NCBI RefSeq assembly: GCF_001467535.1
Contig: NZ_LNZC01000027.1
Location: 232,460-294,937 of the forward strand
Direction of reading: 5' to 3'
DNA length: 62,478 bases
From: Legionella worsleiensis
GTDB taxonomy: Bacteria > Pseudomonadota > Gammaproteobacteria > Legionellales > Legionellaceae
Shown: positions 49,367 to 58,488 of the stretch, piece by piece
Position numbering within the stretch: the stretch's first letter is position 1
How the letters are laid out: the number at the start of each line of letters is the position of its first letter
Position numbers and translations under genes: made by a program
Notes under the pieces: model-generated
The model's database searches: none
Seen by the model: only the letters and a program-made list of their open reading frames with translations
What the model was told of the DNA's origin: nothing

Positions 49367-49657
49367 TTATTTCATATGAATATGCCGTCGTTTTAACCAT
49401 TTATACAAAGTTGATAGGGAGTACTCAATTAGTTTAGCGATCGAACGTTTGTTAATTCCTTTTGTAATCTCATCATGATAAGCGTCCAGTTTAAGAAGAT
49501 CCGCTTGTCCTTTAGGTCGTCCAAGTATTACCCCGTCACTTTTTCGCTTTGATAGAGCTTCTTTCGTCCGAGCTGATATAAATTCCCGCTCAATTTGCGC
49601 AGCCAATCCTAAAATGGTTGCGGTTATGGTGGATTGCATAGATCCATCCAACACCAT
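49367..49657 (-). pseudogene. 5'-truncated serine resolvase (TnpR-like)
   Basis: The remaining frame (open from about 49675) begins just before LDGSMQSTITATILGLAAQIER, then EFISARTKEALSKRKSDG, LGRPKG and a C-terminal helix-turn-helix (NKRSIAKLIEYSLSTLYKW). This is the end of the resolvase catalytic domain plus DNA-binding domain. The N-terminal part with the active Ser is missing, so it cannot recombine DNA. It belongs to the Tn3-family element. Confidence 0.8.
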
Positions 49658-49717
49658 ACTCGCATATATTTTATTTTACAGCACGGATATTTCAAAGCCA
49701 AACAACAGTTTTTTTAA

Positions 49718-49972
49718 TTTGAATTTGAAGAAGTACCTACGGACAATGAGTACATTCGCATTATTTTAAATGCTATTTATGAAAAAATGGTACAGGATGG
49801 TGTGGCAAAAGAAATTATCGACGAGTTTGCAAGAATTTCGCCCATTGCCTGGATACATATTCTCTTTACGGGGCGATATAGTTTTAATAAAAGTAACGGG
49901 GATATTGATGTTGCCGAAATGGTACGAATGATTGAGACTCATTTAAAACAACACTTCAGGAAAACGGCTTAA
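49718..49972 (+). pseudogene. C-terminal remnant of a Tn3-family transposase
   Basis: The frame is open from 49718, with a possible ATG at 49787. The segment IDEFARISPIAWIHILFTGR, then YSFNK, resembles the SPxxWxHIxxxGxY end of Tn3-family TnpA. It stops at 49972, directly against the right inverted repeat, as full Tn3 transposases do. Over 900 residues of a complete enzyme are missing. The family call from this short piece alone is modest, but position and ends support it. Confidence 0.65.
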
Positions 49973-50012
49973 CTCAGATTAGGCAGTTTTGGCGTTTCTT
50001 CCACAGGCCCCG
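49973..50012 (-). repeat. Right terminal inverted repeat of the Tn3-family element
   Basis: The inverse of the left end, reading CGGGGCCTGTGGAAG on the minus strand. It adjoins the transposase stop codon on one side and the TATTT duplication on the other. Confidence 0.85.
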
Positions 50013-50296
50013 TATTTAAAAACCATATTTTACAGAGTTTGTTTGTGCCTCATTTTCCTGCGATTCAGGCTGGAAACACGGTACAACGCCATCTTGGAAC
50101 TTCTGGTTGACAAAAATAACCCTGTTTCTATAATTAAATTAGCCACAAACAAAAAGACAATGTGAAATAATTTTTAGCAATAGCGGCGATTTTAATTCAT
50201 ATCAGTTCGAAATTATATTTTGTTACTGAATATTACCCTATTCTCAAAGATTGATGATTCATGCAACTGGTGTAATGGAATTTCCAGGGAAAACTT

Positions 50297-51184
50297 ATGA
50301 AACTGAATAACATACTGATTGCCAGTGATTTTTCCAAACATGCCGAGTGGGCTTTACAACGAACACTTGATTTAGCAAAGCCACATAATACCAAGGTTCA
50401 TTTTATTCACGTAATAACACCACCATTGAGCAGTATAGTTACTTTTTCTGATACGGAACAAAACCCTGATTTTTTTTCTGAAAAAAAGGATCTGGAAGAC
50501 AAGATTTTAAATAAACTCAAAGAAAATCATTACGACTCTTTTGCCAATATTTCTGTAATATTGGGCAGACCTTCTGATGAGGTGGTCCGATATGCAGAAG
50601 AACATGATTGCGAACTGATTGTTTTAGGAGCTCATGGTGCATATTACATCAACGATTACGTGCTTGGAACCACCTCAGGCTCCATCATCAGACAGAGTCA
50701 TACTCCCGTATTGCTGGTAAAAAAAGAACCTGATTTTACATACAACAAAATTTTAATTGCAACGGATCTCTCTGAATCCAATAAGGACATGGTGCGAATG
50801 GCTTTTCAGTGTTTTCCTAATGCTACTTTTCAGTTATTGTATATTGTTGATATCTATTACCGCCAACTCGAGGCCTCTCGTCATCCAGACAGTACACTTA
50901 CCAATACGCCCCACCCCAAAATGCAAGCGATTATTGAAAAGCTGGAGCTTTTTCTTGATGAGTGTGACGTTGATAAAAGCAAATTTACCAAAAAAGTTAT
51001 TGGCGGTTATTATGCTGATGCCATTATTGAGCAAGCAAATAATTGGAACGCCGACCTGCTGATTTTTGGAACACAAGGTAAATCTGGATTGCATTATTTG
51101 TTAATGGGCAGCGTTGCTAAACGCATCATTTATCTTAGCAGCGTGGACATGCTGGTGTTTTCTCCGAGAAACCAGGTTTCTTAA
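50297..51184 (+). CDS. Tandem universal stress protein (two UspA domains)
   Basis: This 295-residue protein has two UspA folds. Domain 1 begins NNILIASDFSKHAEWALQRT and ends with the nucleotide motif LGAHGAYYINDYVLGTTSGS, then IIRQSHTPVLLVKK. Domain 2 begins NKILIATDLSESNKDMVRMA and ends FGTQGKSGLHYLLMGSVAKR, keeping the G-x2-G-x9-GS ATP-binding pattern. Tandem Usp proteins respond to starvation or oxidative stress and are cytosolic. It is preceded by a 284-base gap that follows the transposon. Confidence 0.9.
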   Translation: MKLNNILIASDFSKHAEWALQRTLDLAKPHNTKVHFIHVITPPLSSIVTFSDTEQNPDFFSEKKDLEDKILNKLKENHYDSFANISVILGRPSDEVVRYAEEHDCELIVLGAHGAYYINDYVLGTTSGSIIRQSHTPVLLVKKEPDFTYNKILIATDLSESNKDMVRMAFQCFPNATFQLLYIVDIYYRQLEASRHPDSTLTNTPHPKMQAIIEKLELFLDECDVDKSKFTKKVIGGYYADAIIEQANNWNADLLIFGTQGKSGLHYLLMGSVAKRIIYLSSVDMLVFSPRNQVS

Positions 51185-51306
51185 TTGTTAAATAGTACAC
51201 GTTTCAAATTTGTTGGTTGCTTTGTTGCTCACAGGAAGACAAATATTTTCATTCTTTATTAAATTTCTTTATACTTGCTCAGCAAATTAATCTTTTAGGA
51301 CAAAAT

Positions 51307-51573
51307 ATGAACGCTAATACTGAATCAGCACCAACTGCTGAAGAATACTCTCAGGCCATGAATCTTATCGGGTCAAATTTATTCTCATCTTTAGTTCAAA
51401 GTATGGAGAAATTACAGCCTCATTTTCGCAATCAAAAAATGGTTTCTAATGCCCTATCTTCTTTTTTAGTTAATGTAATCTATAAACAATCCTCAGGAAA
51501 TACTGAAAAAATACAGCAAATGCTGGATGAGATTCTCAATTTGGTAAAAATTCAATTGGACAGTATCCCTTAA
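51307..51573 (+). CDS. Small hypothetical protein
   Basis: The ATG at 51307 with AGGA at good spacing is preferred (88 residues). It is Ser/Gln/Asn-rich and helical (AMNLIGSNLFSSLVQSMEKL and KIQQMLDEILNLVKIQLD). There is no signal peptide or cysteine. No family is recognised. It lies 120 bases after the Usp gene in the same direction and may be co-transcribed. Confidence 0.65.
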   Translation: MNANTESAPTAEEYSQAMNLIGSNLFSSLVQSMEKLQPHFRNQKMVSNALSSFLVNVIYKQSSGNTEKIQQMLDEILNLVKIQLDSIP

Positions 51574-51887
51574 AATTGTATATCAGTAGTTGTCAGAGTT
51601 TATGTTCTTAAACAGAACGTATTTATCAATTACAAGTTATTAAATATTATCCATTATGCGATGAGAATGTCATCAATCCATCGCATAGTCAGTCATGGCC
51701 AAAAATACCTGTATTGAAAACTAAATCTACAATCAGAAAGCTACTGATAAATTTCCTATGACAAATGAATTATATGTTTTTAAACGAGAATTTTAGCGAT
51801 TAGATATTGAGTTTTATGAAGAAAACTACAGGGTATTAGTTAAATACCAGAAGCCTTTATCCCATTACTTTCCAAGCTCAAAACACC
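51574..51887. other. Intergenic stretch, nothing recognised
   Basis: 314 AT-rich bases between convergent genes. I see no clear terminator and no coding-like frame. Confidence 0.5.
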
Positions 51888-53576
51888 TCATTTCCCATAG
51901 CGGTTTAGAGCATATTCACTCATACTTTTAGCAATTTCACCTGCAGCAAAAAAAACTTTACCATTAATTTCTTTTTGTAAGAGTATGGCTTCTTCTTCCT
52001 CATGAGCTCGAATCACGATTTCAATCTCAGGATTAAGCGTTTGAGCGCACTGGATCATTTTTCTAATCTTGACAACATCAGATATGGCTATCATTAACAT
52101 ATCGGCACGAGCAATGTGACTTTGAACTAAAACAGAAGGATTTGCAGCATCTCCATAAACCGCTTGAAAATTAGCTGCTCGCAACGTACTTATAGTCTGC
52201 CTGTTTTCGTCAACAACCACAAAGGGTATGTTTTTTGGAGCAAGTAATTGAACAATATGTTTTCCTACCCTCCCATACCCAATTAAAACGACTTGTCCTG
52301 CAAGATAATCCTCTTTGGTGGTCATAGGCAACTCGGCTAATGGATCATCCGAGCTCTCAAATAAGGAAAAAAGACGTGGATATGATTTTATCGTATTATA
52401 AATTGGATTAATTAATTTAAAAACGAGTGGATTTATTGCTATAGAAATAAGTGCCCCGGCAAGTATAAAACTCTGCCCCGCAGTAGGAAGCATACCCAGA
52501 CGCACCCCAAGCTCGGCAAGTATAAATGAAAACTCACCAATCTGAGCCAAACTCGCTGAAACAATAAGGGCTGAATGAAGTGGATACCGAAATGCAAGAA
52601 CAAGAACAAATGCTGCAATAGATTTACCAATCACAATAATCCCCACAACAACTAAAATGTGTAATGGGTGATCCACTAAAACGGATGGATTGAACAGCAT
52701 TCCAACAGAAACAAAAAACAAAACCGCAAATGCATCTCTTAAGGGTAAAGATTCCTCGGCCGCTCTATGGCTGAATGAAGATTCACGCATAATCATGCCA
52801 GCAAAAAAAGCGCCCAAAGCAAAGGAAACTCCAAATAATCTTGAGGCGACATAGGCAATACTGATTGCTGCTGATATAACGCACAAAGTAAACAATTCTC
52901 GTGAACCGGATCTGGCAACAAGCCAAAGCAGTTTTGGAAAATATCGCCTGCCAGCCAGAAGCATAAACGCAAGGAATGCGGATACTTTTATTAAAGTAAA
53001 ACTAAAAACCTGCCATAAAGGCTCATGAGTTGCAACAGAGGTCCCCTCTCCCAACCAATGTGCCAGTGGTGGAAGCAGCACAAGAACGATAACCATAGCC
53101 AAATCTTCAACCAAAAGCCAACCTACCGCAATGTGACCATTGATGGACTCAAGGGCTTTTCGCTCTTCAAGAGCCCTTAATAATACAACCGTACTGGCTA
53201 CGGAAAGAGACAGTCCAAAAATAAACGCACTACCGTAACTCCAATTCCACATAAGAGCCACACCACTCCCCAGAAGTGTTGCAGCAAGGATTTGTGCAAT
53301 TGCCCCCGGAATTGCAATTTTGCGCACACGCTTTAAATCTGATAGTGAAAAATGCAACCCTACGCCAAACATCAAAAGCATAACGCCAATTTCTGCAAGT
53401 TCCTGAGCGATACTGATGTCTGCCATTAAACCTGGTGTAAAAGGGCCGATAGCTACCCCGGCTAACAAATAACCGACTAAAGCAGGAATTTTGAGGCGTA
53501 CGGCAATTAAACCGAAGATTAACGCCAAAGCAAATCCCATTGCAATGGTGGTAATCAGAGGTAGCGAATGATGCAA
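51888..53576 (-). CDS. ybaL: YbaL-type CPA2 cation:proton antiporter with TrkA-N domain
   Basis: This 562-residue protein has about 12 membrane helices of the Kef/CPA2 type. It starts HHSLPLITTIAMGFALALIF, with LVGYLLAGVAIGPFTPG, LMFGVGLHFSLSDL, and VASTVVLLRALEERKA. The C-terminal NAD-binding TrkA-N domain (VVLIGYGRVGKHIVQLLA) follows and ends in YALNRYGK. The pattern follows E. coli YbaL closely. It is probably a K+ or Na+/H+ exchanger at the inner membrane under ligand control. It stands alone. Confidence 0.92.
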   Translation of the reverse strand: MHHSLPLITTIAMGFALALIFGLIAVRLKIPALVGYLLAGVAIGPFTPGLMADISIAQELAEIGVMLLMFGVGLHFSLSDLKRVRKIAIPGAIAQILAATLLGSGVALMWNWSYGSAFIFGLSLSVASTVVLLRALEERKALESINGHIAVGWLLVEDLAMVIVLVLLPPLAHWLGEGTSVATHEPLWQVFSFTLIKVSAFLAFMLLAGRRYFPKLLWLVARSGSRELFTLCVISAAISIAYVASRLFGVSFALGAFFAGMIMRESSFSHRAAEESLPLRDAFAVLFFVSVGMLFNPSVLVDHPLHILVVVGIIVIGKSIAAFVLVLAFRYPLHSALIVSASLAQIGEFSFILAELGVRLGMLPTAGQSFILAGALISIAINPLVFKLINPIYNTIKSYPRLFSLFESSDDPLAELPMTTKEDYLAGQVVLIGYGRVGKHIVQLLAPKNIPFVVVDENRQTISTLRAANFQAVYGDAANPSVLVQSHIARADMLMIAISDVVKIRKMIQCAQTLNPEIEIVIRAHEEEEAILLQKEINGKVFFAAGEIAKSMSEYALNRYGK

Positions 53577-53793
53577 TTGAATTAATCCTTTAAGTGATTC
53601 GTTCTCTATCTGAAATTATCATGCATGGTTGCAGAAAAAAAGTCTAGTAATCCCTCACCGATCAATGATGAGTTAAGCATTTAACTTACCCTAAAAGCAA
53701 AGAGAACCAAACCAGTCAAAATCATAACCTCACACTGTGTCATCCCTCACTCTCGCTGAGCTTGAGTTTGGGATGCTGAGGAATCAATCCATC

Positions 53794-56700
53794 TTATTTA
53801 AAACGAGGATCATAAGAAGGAACATCGCATGATGATGAAACAACACATGGCCTATTCGGGTCAAAAAACGAATAGGCTCCGGAAACTACTTGCTGTATAG
53901 CTGGTGATTCCATTCTTAGTTTTAGTTCTTCGACTGGATCAAAAGAACTGGCGTTAGGATTGAATCCTATAAGCGGTGATTTTTTATGGTACAGCTCAAT
54001 TTTTTTTGGCAGAACTGTCATTAAAATCCTTGCTTTAAACATATCTTTTTCAGGAACCGCAAGATGAATCCAGGCCTTCATGTGCTCAATAATTTTTGGT
54101 GCTGAGTTTAGAAGGGTCAATGAAGAAATGGCAAGGAAGTCTTCAATAAATTCATATTCATTACCCGAAGCAATAACCAGAAATGCTCTTTTGATAAAAT
54201 CGGATAATTCGACAGGTAACGATTCCTGAGATGGTTTCACGCCAAAAATCGCAGGAAAGAGATTAAATTTAAGAAAAGAATCGAGGTTAGCCACTGCAAT
54301 ATTGATATTTTGCGGAAAACATTTACGTAAATGTTTGATTAGTATTAACAAGGGTACAGATTTCAAGTAAGAACGTACTTCGGGTATTGCATTGACCTCT
54401 GGCAAACATAATTCCCATCCCAATTGATTCGATAATCGAATCAAGCGAAACAGCCGAACCGGATCGGTTTCTATTGATTTTTTAAATTCAATGATTGTTT
54501 TTAATTTACGTTGATTTAAATCCTTAATACTCTGAGGATAAGGTACCAAAAGCTTGTTTTTGGATGTTATCCCAAAACAATGTACGGTGAAATCACAGGT
54601 AGACACTAATTCTTTAAAGGTATCACCCTTTCGACACGTAATATCAATGACCAGTCCTTTAGCATGGGGATCGGTTATATGAAAAACGTCATCATAGGTC
54701 TTGCTTTTGTCTATATTATCAAACAACTTCATTAAAATGTCAGGTGGGCAATTAGTTACCAAATCCACATCCTTGGGATTTAGACCCAACAAAGTATCTC
54801 GAACAAAACCGCCATAAATGTAGGCTTGATAACCTGCACGTTCAATAGTCTCAATTATTTGCTGAACAAAGTCTGAATTTTGGTAGCCTTTAGGCAAATT
54901 AATGTATTGTGTTTTAACCTTGGGTTTGGGGCTGCTTAAAAAGGTAACGGGATAAGGCAAAGATCGCTCACCATCAGTTTGTGTTGGTGTTGTCTCTGCT
55001 AAGCCCGTATTTTGGACGTCATGAACAGGAGTGCTTTCTGCAATGACATGATTATCCATAAATGCGGCAGAAGAGGTGCTTGCATCAATTCGTGTTTTTC
55101 GCCCCTTCTTACCAACACCTCTGCGAGGTTTTGCCACTTTGGGCTTTAAACTTTTTTCCATACTTTTTTTATTGTATTGCTCTATTTCCTGTAAACGTGA
55201 AAATTTAAGCGGTGTGTGAATTTTCTTTGTTTCTGGTAAATCAATAGGTTTAGACTCTACGGTACACATCGATTTTTTTTGTGGCATATCTGAAGTCTGA
55301 GCATAAGGTGTATTATCTGGAAAACGATAATAATGCTCGGTCCAAAACCGGCATAGCATATCCTTGGTTTTTTTAACACGGCATTGCCCAAATTGAGCAA
55401 ACCATGCCTGATAAACCTCTCGAGCATCCCCTTTACTTTTAATCAAGCCAGAATTGAATGAAAGTGCGTACCAGGCCGCCTGAAATTTTTCTAGCAGATT
55501 ATTACTCTCACTTGTTCCTTTAGCTGGTGGTAAATAATCGTGTTCCACAAAGTTAGGCTTTTGTGGATTTTTCAAAAAAGTAAGCAAATCCGAGTAGTTT
55601 TTTTGTGAAGATATGACCCCATACATATTTTTAATTGATTGTTCTGTATGCAAAACCTCGTCTGGTGTTGATACTTCTCTTATCACATTCCATAATGCGT
55701 TTACCTCGCCAAGAACAATTTCAGCACGACACGATTCACCCTCTTCAAACCAATGTAGCGCCTCTTTACAAAAAATATCCAGTATTTTAAGAAAAGTTTT
55801 TTTCAGCCGAATATTTTTGACCAAATCGCCTTGAAGTGGAATGGCAAGAAACATATCATGAAGGGCTGTGTATCGTTCAACCAAATCCGCCCTATTAATG
55901 CATTTTTGCTGTTCAAACATAGCGACAAACAATATCAAGAATCGATTTTGTAACTGGTCGCTTCCTGCTGATTGGGTCAGATGTCCGAACACTTTAGCAA
56001 ATAGTCTAAAATTAATGTGCTCCCATTTTTTTTTCCTTTGCATCTCTTTTTCCAGAAGCTCAAGAAATACAGTGGATTGCAAGTTCCTCTCTAAGGCCTC
56101 TGATTGATTGAAAGACGAATCAGATACTGGCTTCTGAATTTGATACGACGAAGGATCCTCCAGCGAAATCATCAATTCACCCACCTTGGGTGAAAAAAAT
56201 TCGACTAACAGACCATAAGTGCTGTTTTTAATTTTGATAACATGTGCCTGCAGCATTTCTAAAGCGTTTTTTAAGATGAAATGATCGAAAATTTCTGGAT
56301 TGGTTCGCTTTAAACACAACTCAAGTATGGATGCAAGACGTTTTGAGAGTTCTTGTCTATGCACAAAAGATCCGGACAAAATACCATGAGATAATTTTAG
56401 CGCCAATTTCTCTACCTTTCCGGCGATATCCGCCAGAAAAACCGCTTTTGGCAGATCTTTAATGAGAGCATTGGCAGCGTCAATCATCACGTTCACATCA
56501 TGACTCACTAGATTCTTGGGAGCAGCAAGCTCAGATACGTTGAGTAAGGTATTAACTGTAAAATGCAGTGTTCTGGCTAATTGAAGACATGGAGATGGAG
56601 GGGCATTTATAATTACTCTTGCTTCCGTAAATGAATATCCCGGAAGGATGTACGAATCTTCAAGAAGATGGGTCAAATATGAGGCGTTTTGTTTGGATGT

Positions 56701-58338
56701 TCTTTGACGACTTATGTTCGTCAATAACTCAATATGTTGAAGTAATAGTTCTGCGTTTCCTGTATTATTTTCCAGTACAGTTTCGATTAAACTAAACTGA
56801 AATATTCGCAAGGTTTTAAGTATGCAATCATCAATTTTTAACAAAATCTCTTTATTTTTATCCGGGATAAGTTCATCCAACTGTTCATGCTTTAACGTCA
56901 TATCCAAAATAGTAACTAGTCTGCCGTTTATACGGTAGAACGTTTCAAAGAAATTTTTTCTAAGTTGACGAAAAGTACTTCTATCAAACTCATCAAGGTG
57001 ATATAAATTTCTCAAATCAATTAGTTCAATACATCCCAAATGATAACGCCACAGGTCAAAAACTACTCCATTACAAAAAGACATTTCATGAGCATTAGGT
57101 GACGTTTCAAACATATCAAAAAAGAATAGAAGCACCTTTTGAAATTCATTGTATGCTTTGAATAATGCAAAATCAGTTGAACTGCTTAAAGAGTCAGTTA
57201 TTAATTTGCTAGAGTTTGACAGAGCCTTAAACTGATAACTGAAAGCCTGCAAAATAAATTCAGAACATTTAGACAGTGTTTCAGGTTTACCTAACCAATC
57301 TTTTAATGAAGAATAAAAGTCAGGATTTTTGGAAATTTCTGGATAGTTTCTAATGACAATAACCAATTTAACGAACAAACCAATCGTTAACAATGGATTG
57401 CTCGAAGCATCATAGAGTTCAAGCTGCCAATCTTGGGCGAACGAGACAATAAACGGAGAAGTATGGGGTAATTGGGCATTAAACATAAATGCCAAATGAA
57501 TGTCATCAATTTCTTTTTTAGTGTATTTAAGGGCTTCGCAAAGTGCCTGAATTGCAAAATTCGGTTGCGTCAATGCGCTTCCTGAATGTTCAGGTATTTG
57601 AACCTCAGTACGACGCTGTTCCAGCAACCTGCTAAGTAAATGATGTAATTGCAAGTATCCACTAATGGCTCTTTTATAAAGAGAAAGACTGTCTTCCCAG
57701 CGTCGCTCTGATGCAGCAGGAGAAAGCCCGGAGATAAAGGCCAGTTTAAACGCATAACGACCAGGCATAATGCCGTATAAAAATGCAGTGGTGCTTAACG
57801 CCAAATGCAGTTTTTCTTTAAGATGTATTGGATATACCTCGGGAGCAACCGCAAAATTGGCAATGTAGTTCCATATATCTTCTTCATCTTTCATTATTTC
57901 GTTTACAAATGAAATAATGCTCTCTACACTTTTTAACCCATGAGGGTTCTCAAATCTACTTTCCAGATAAAGTAATTCATTCATAATATTCCAACGAGCA
58001 AGAAGACATATAAGCCGGTCTTCCCAGGGAATAGAAGGCATTTCAATAAAACGCCTGGCAATTTGAGCATAAGCAAATAATTTAATCCCATCATCTCGAG
58101 AAAAACACTGACGTAATCGCATGAAAACCGGATGTGATTTTTGGGGTATAAACTCCATTAGTTCGTTTATACCGATGTCAACGTCGTTCTGAAAACCAAG
58201 AACGCTACTCCCTCCTCCTGTGGAACAAGTAATCACTTCAATATTAACGGGAGGACATTGAGATGCTGGGACAGCTTTTTGTGATTTGCGTGGTTTTCTT
58301 TTAGGCATTGTGATATCTTTATTGGAATTAGTGAGCAT
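53794..58338 (-). CDS. 1514-residue protein with C-terminal poly(A)-polymerase/CCA-type nucleotidyltransferase domain
   Basis: The ATG at 58338 has AAAAGG 7 bases upstream. The first about 1000 residues are alpha-helical with no recognised domain and no signal peptide or membrane helix. A basic linker (about 1035-1075, KPKVAKPRRGVGKKGRKTR) follows. From about 1146 the protein has the class II nucleotidyltransferase head: AYIYGGFVRDTLLGLNPKDV then DLVT (metal Asp at 1190 and 1192), LVIDITCRKGDTF (third acid about 1232), and the helical neck DPVRLFRLIRLSNQLGWEL. Housekeeping PcnB and Cca are about 400-450 residues, so this is a giant fusion. It may be a Dot/Icm effector acting on RNA. Function is inferred only. 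Confidence 0.72.
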   Translation of the reverse strand: MLTNSNKDITMPKRKPRKSQKAVPASQCPPVNIEVITCSTGGGSSVLGFQNDVDIGINELMEFIPQKSHPVFMRLRQCFSRDDGIKLFAYAQIARRFIEMPSIPWEDRLICLLARWNIMNELLYLESRFENPHGLKSVESIISFVNEIMKDEEDIWNYIANFAVAPEVYPIHLKEKLHLALSTTAFLYGIMPGRYAFKLAFISGLSPAASERRWEDSLSLYKRAISGYLQLHHLLSRLLEQRRTEVQIPEHSGSALTQPNFAIQALCEALKYTKKEIDDIHLAFMFNAQLPHTSPFIVSFAQDWQLELYDASSNPLLTIGLFVKLVIVIRNYPEISKNPDFYSSLKDWLGKPETLSKCSEFILQAFSYQFKALSNSSKLITDSLSSSTDFALFKAYNEFQKVLLFFFDMFETSPNAHEMSFCNGVVFDLWRYHLGCIELIDLRNLYHLDEFDRSTFRQLRKNFFETFYRINGRLVTILDMTLKHEQLDELIPDKNKEILLKIDDCILKTLRIFQFSLIETVLENNTGNAELLLQHIELLTNISRQRTSKQNASYLTHLLEDSYILPGYSFTEARVIINAPPSPCLQLARTLHFTVNTLLNVSELAAPKNLVSHDVNVMIDAANALIKDLPKAVFLADIAGKVEKLALKLSHGILSGSFVHRQELSKRLASILELCLKRTNPEIFDHFILKNALEMLQAHVIKIKNSTYGLLVEFFSPKVGELMISLEDPSSYQIQKPVSDSSFNQSEALERNLQSTVFLELLEKEMQRKKKWEHINFRLFAKVFGHLTQSAGSDQLQNRFLILFVAMFEQQKCINRADLVERYTALHDMFLAIPLQGDLVKNIRLKKTFLKILDIFCKEALHWFEEGESCRAEIVLGEVNALWNVIREVSTPDEVLHTEQSIKNMYGVISSQKNYSDLLTFLKNPQKPNFVEHDYLPPAKGTSESNNLLEKFQAAWYALSFNSGLIKSKGDAREVYQAWFAQFGQCRVKKTKDMLCRFWTEHYYRFPDNTPYAQTSDMPQKKSMCTVESKPIDLPETKKIHTPLKFSRLQEIEQYNKKSMEKSLKPKVAKPRRGVGKKGRKTRIDASTSSAAFMDNHVIAESTPVHDVQNTGLAETTPTQTDGERSLPYPVTFLSSPKPKVKTQYINLPKGYQNSDFVQQIIETIERAGYQAYIYGGFVRDTLLGLNPKDVDLVTNCPPDILMKLFDNIDKSKTYDDVFHITDPHAKGLVIDITCRKGDTFKELVSTCDFTVHCFGITSKNKLLVPYPQSIKDLNQRKLKTIIEFKKSIETDPVRLFRLIRLSNQLGWELCLPEVNAIPEVRSYLKSVPLLILIKHLRKCFPQNINIAVANLDSFLKFNLFPAIFGVKPSQESLPVELSDFIKRAFLVIASGNEYEFIEDFLAISSLTLLNSAPKIIEHMKAWIHLAVPEKDMFKARILMTVLPKKIELYHKKSPLIGFNPNASSFDPVEELKLRMESPAIQQVVSGAYSFFDPNRPCVVSSSCDVPSYDPRFK

Positions 58339-58488
58339 ATTTTAACCTTTTCTGAGCTTTGTTCAAGTACTTTGATACTTACAAGCGCTCAAGAAGGTTT
58401 TTATTTTATGAAAAAACAACAAAAAGACACTGTGCGAAACACTAAAGACAGATACAACATAAATTCAATACATCAAAACACAAGCAAT

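Larger units (their letters stand above)
48820..50012. mobile_element. Tn3-family-derived mini-transposon with complete ends and target duplication
   Basis: Terminal inverted repeats lie at 48820-48859 and 49973-50012 (40 bp, 37 identical; shared core CTGTGGAAGAAACGCCAAAA with TGCCTAATCTGAG). They are flanked by TATTT on both sides (48815-48819 and 50013-50017). A 5-bp duplication and 38-40-bp ends are hallmarks of the Tn3 family. Inside are a truncated serine resolvase, the tail of a transposase ending right at the right repeat, and an ElaA-type acetyltransferase. At 1193 bp it cannot encode its own transposase, so it is non-autonomous. Confidence 0.85.

Noticed and set aside
50013-50120. 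Short open frame ending QAGNTVQRHLGTSG after the transposon
   Set aside because: It has no start codon and meets a stop directly at the reconstructed pre-insertion junction, so it gives no evidence that the transposon interrupted a gene.
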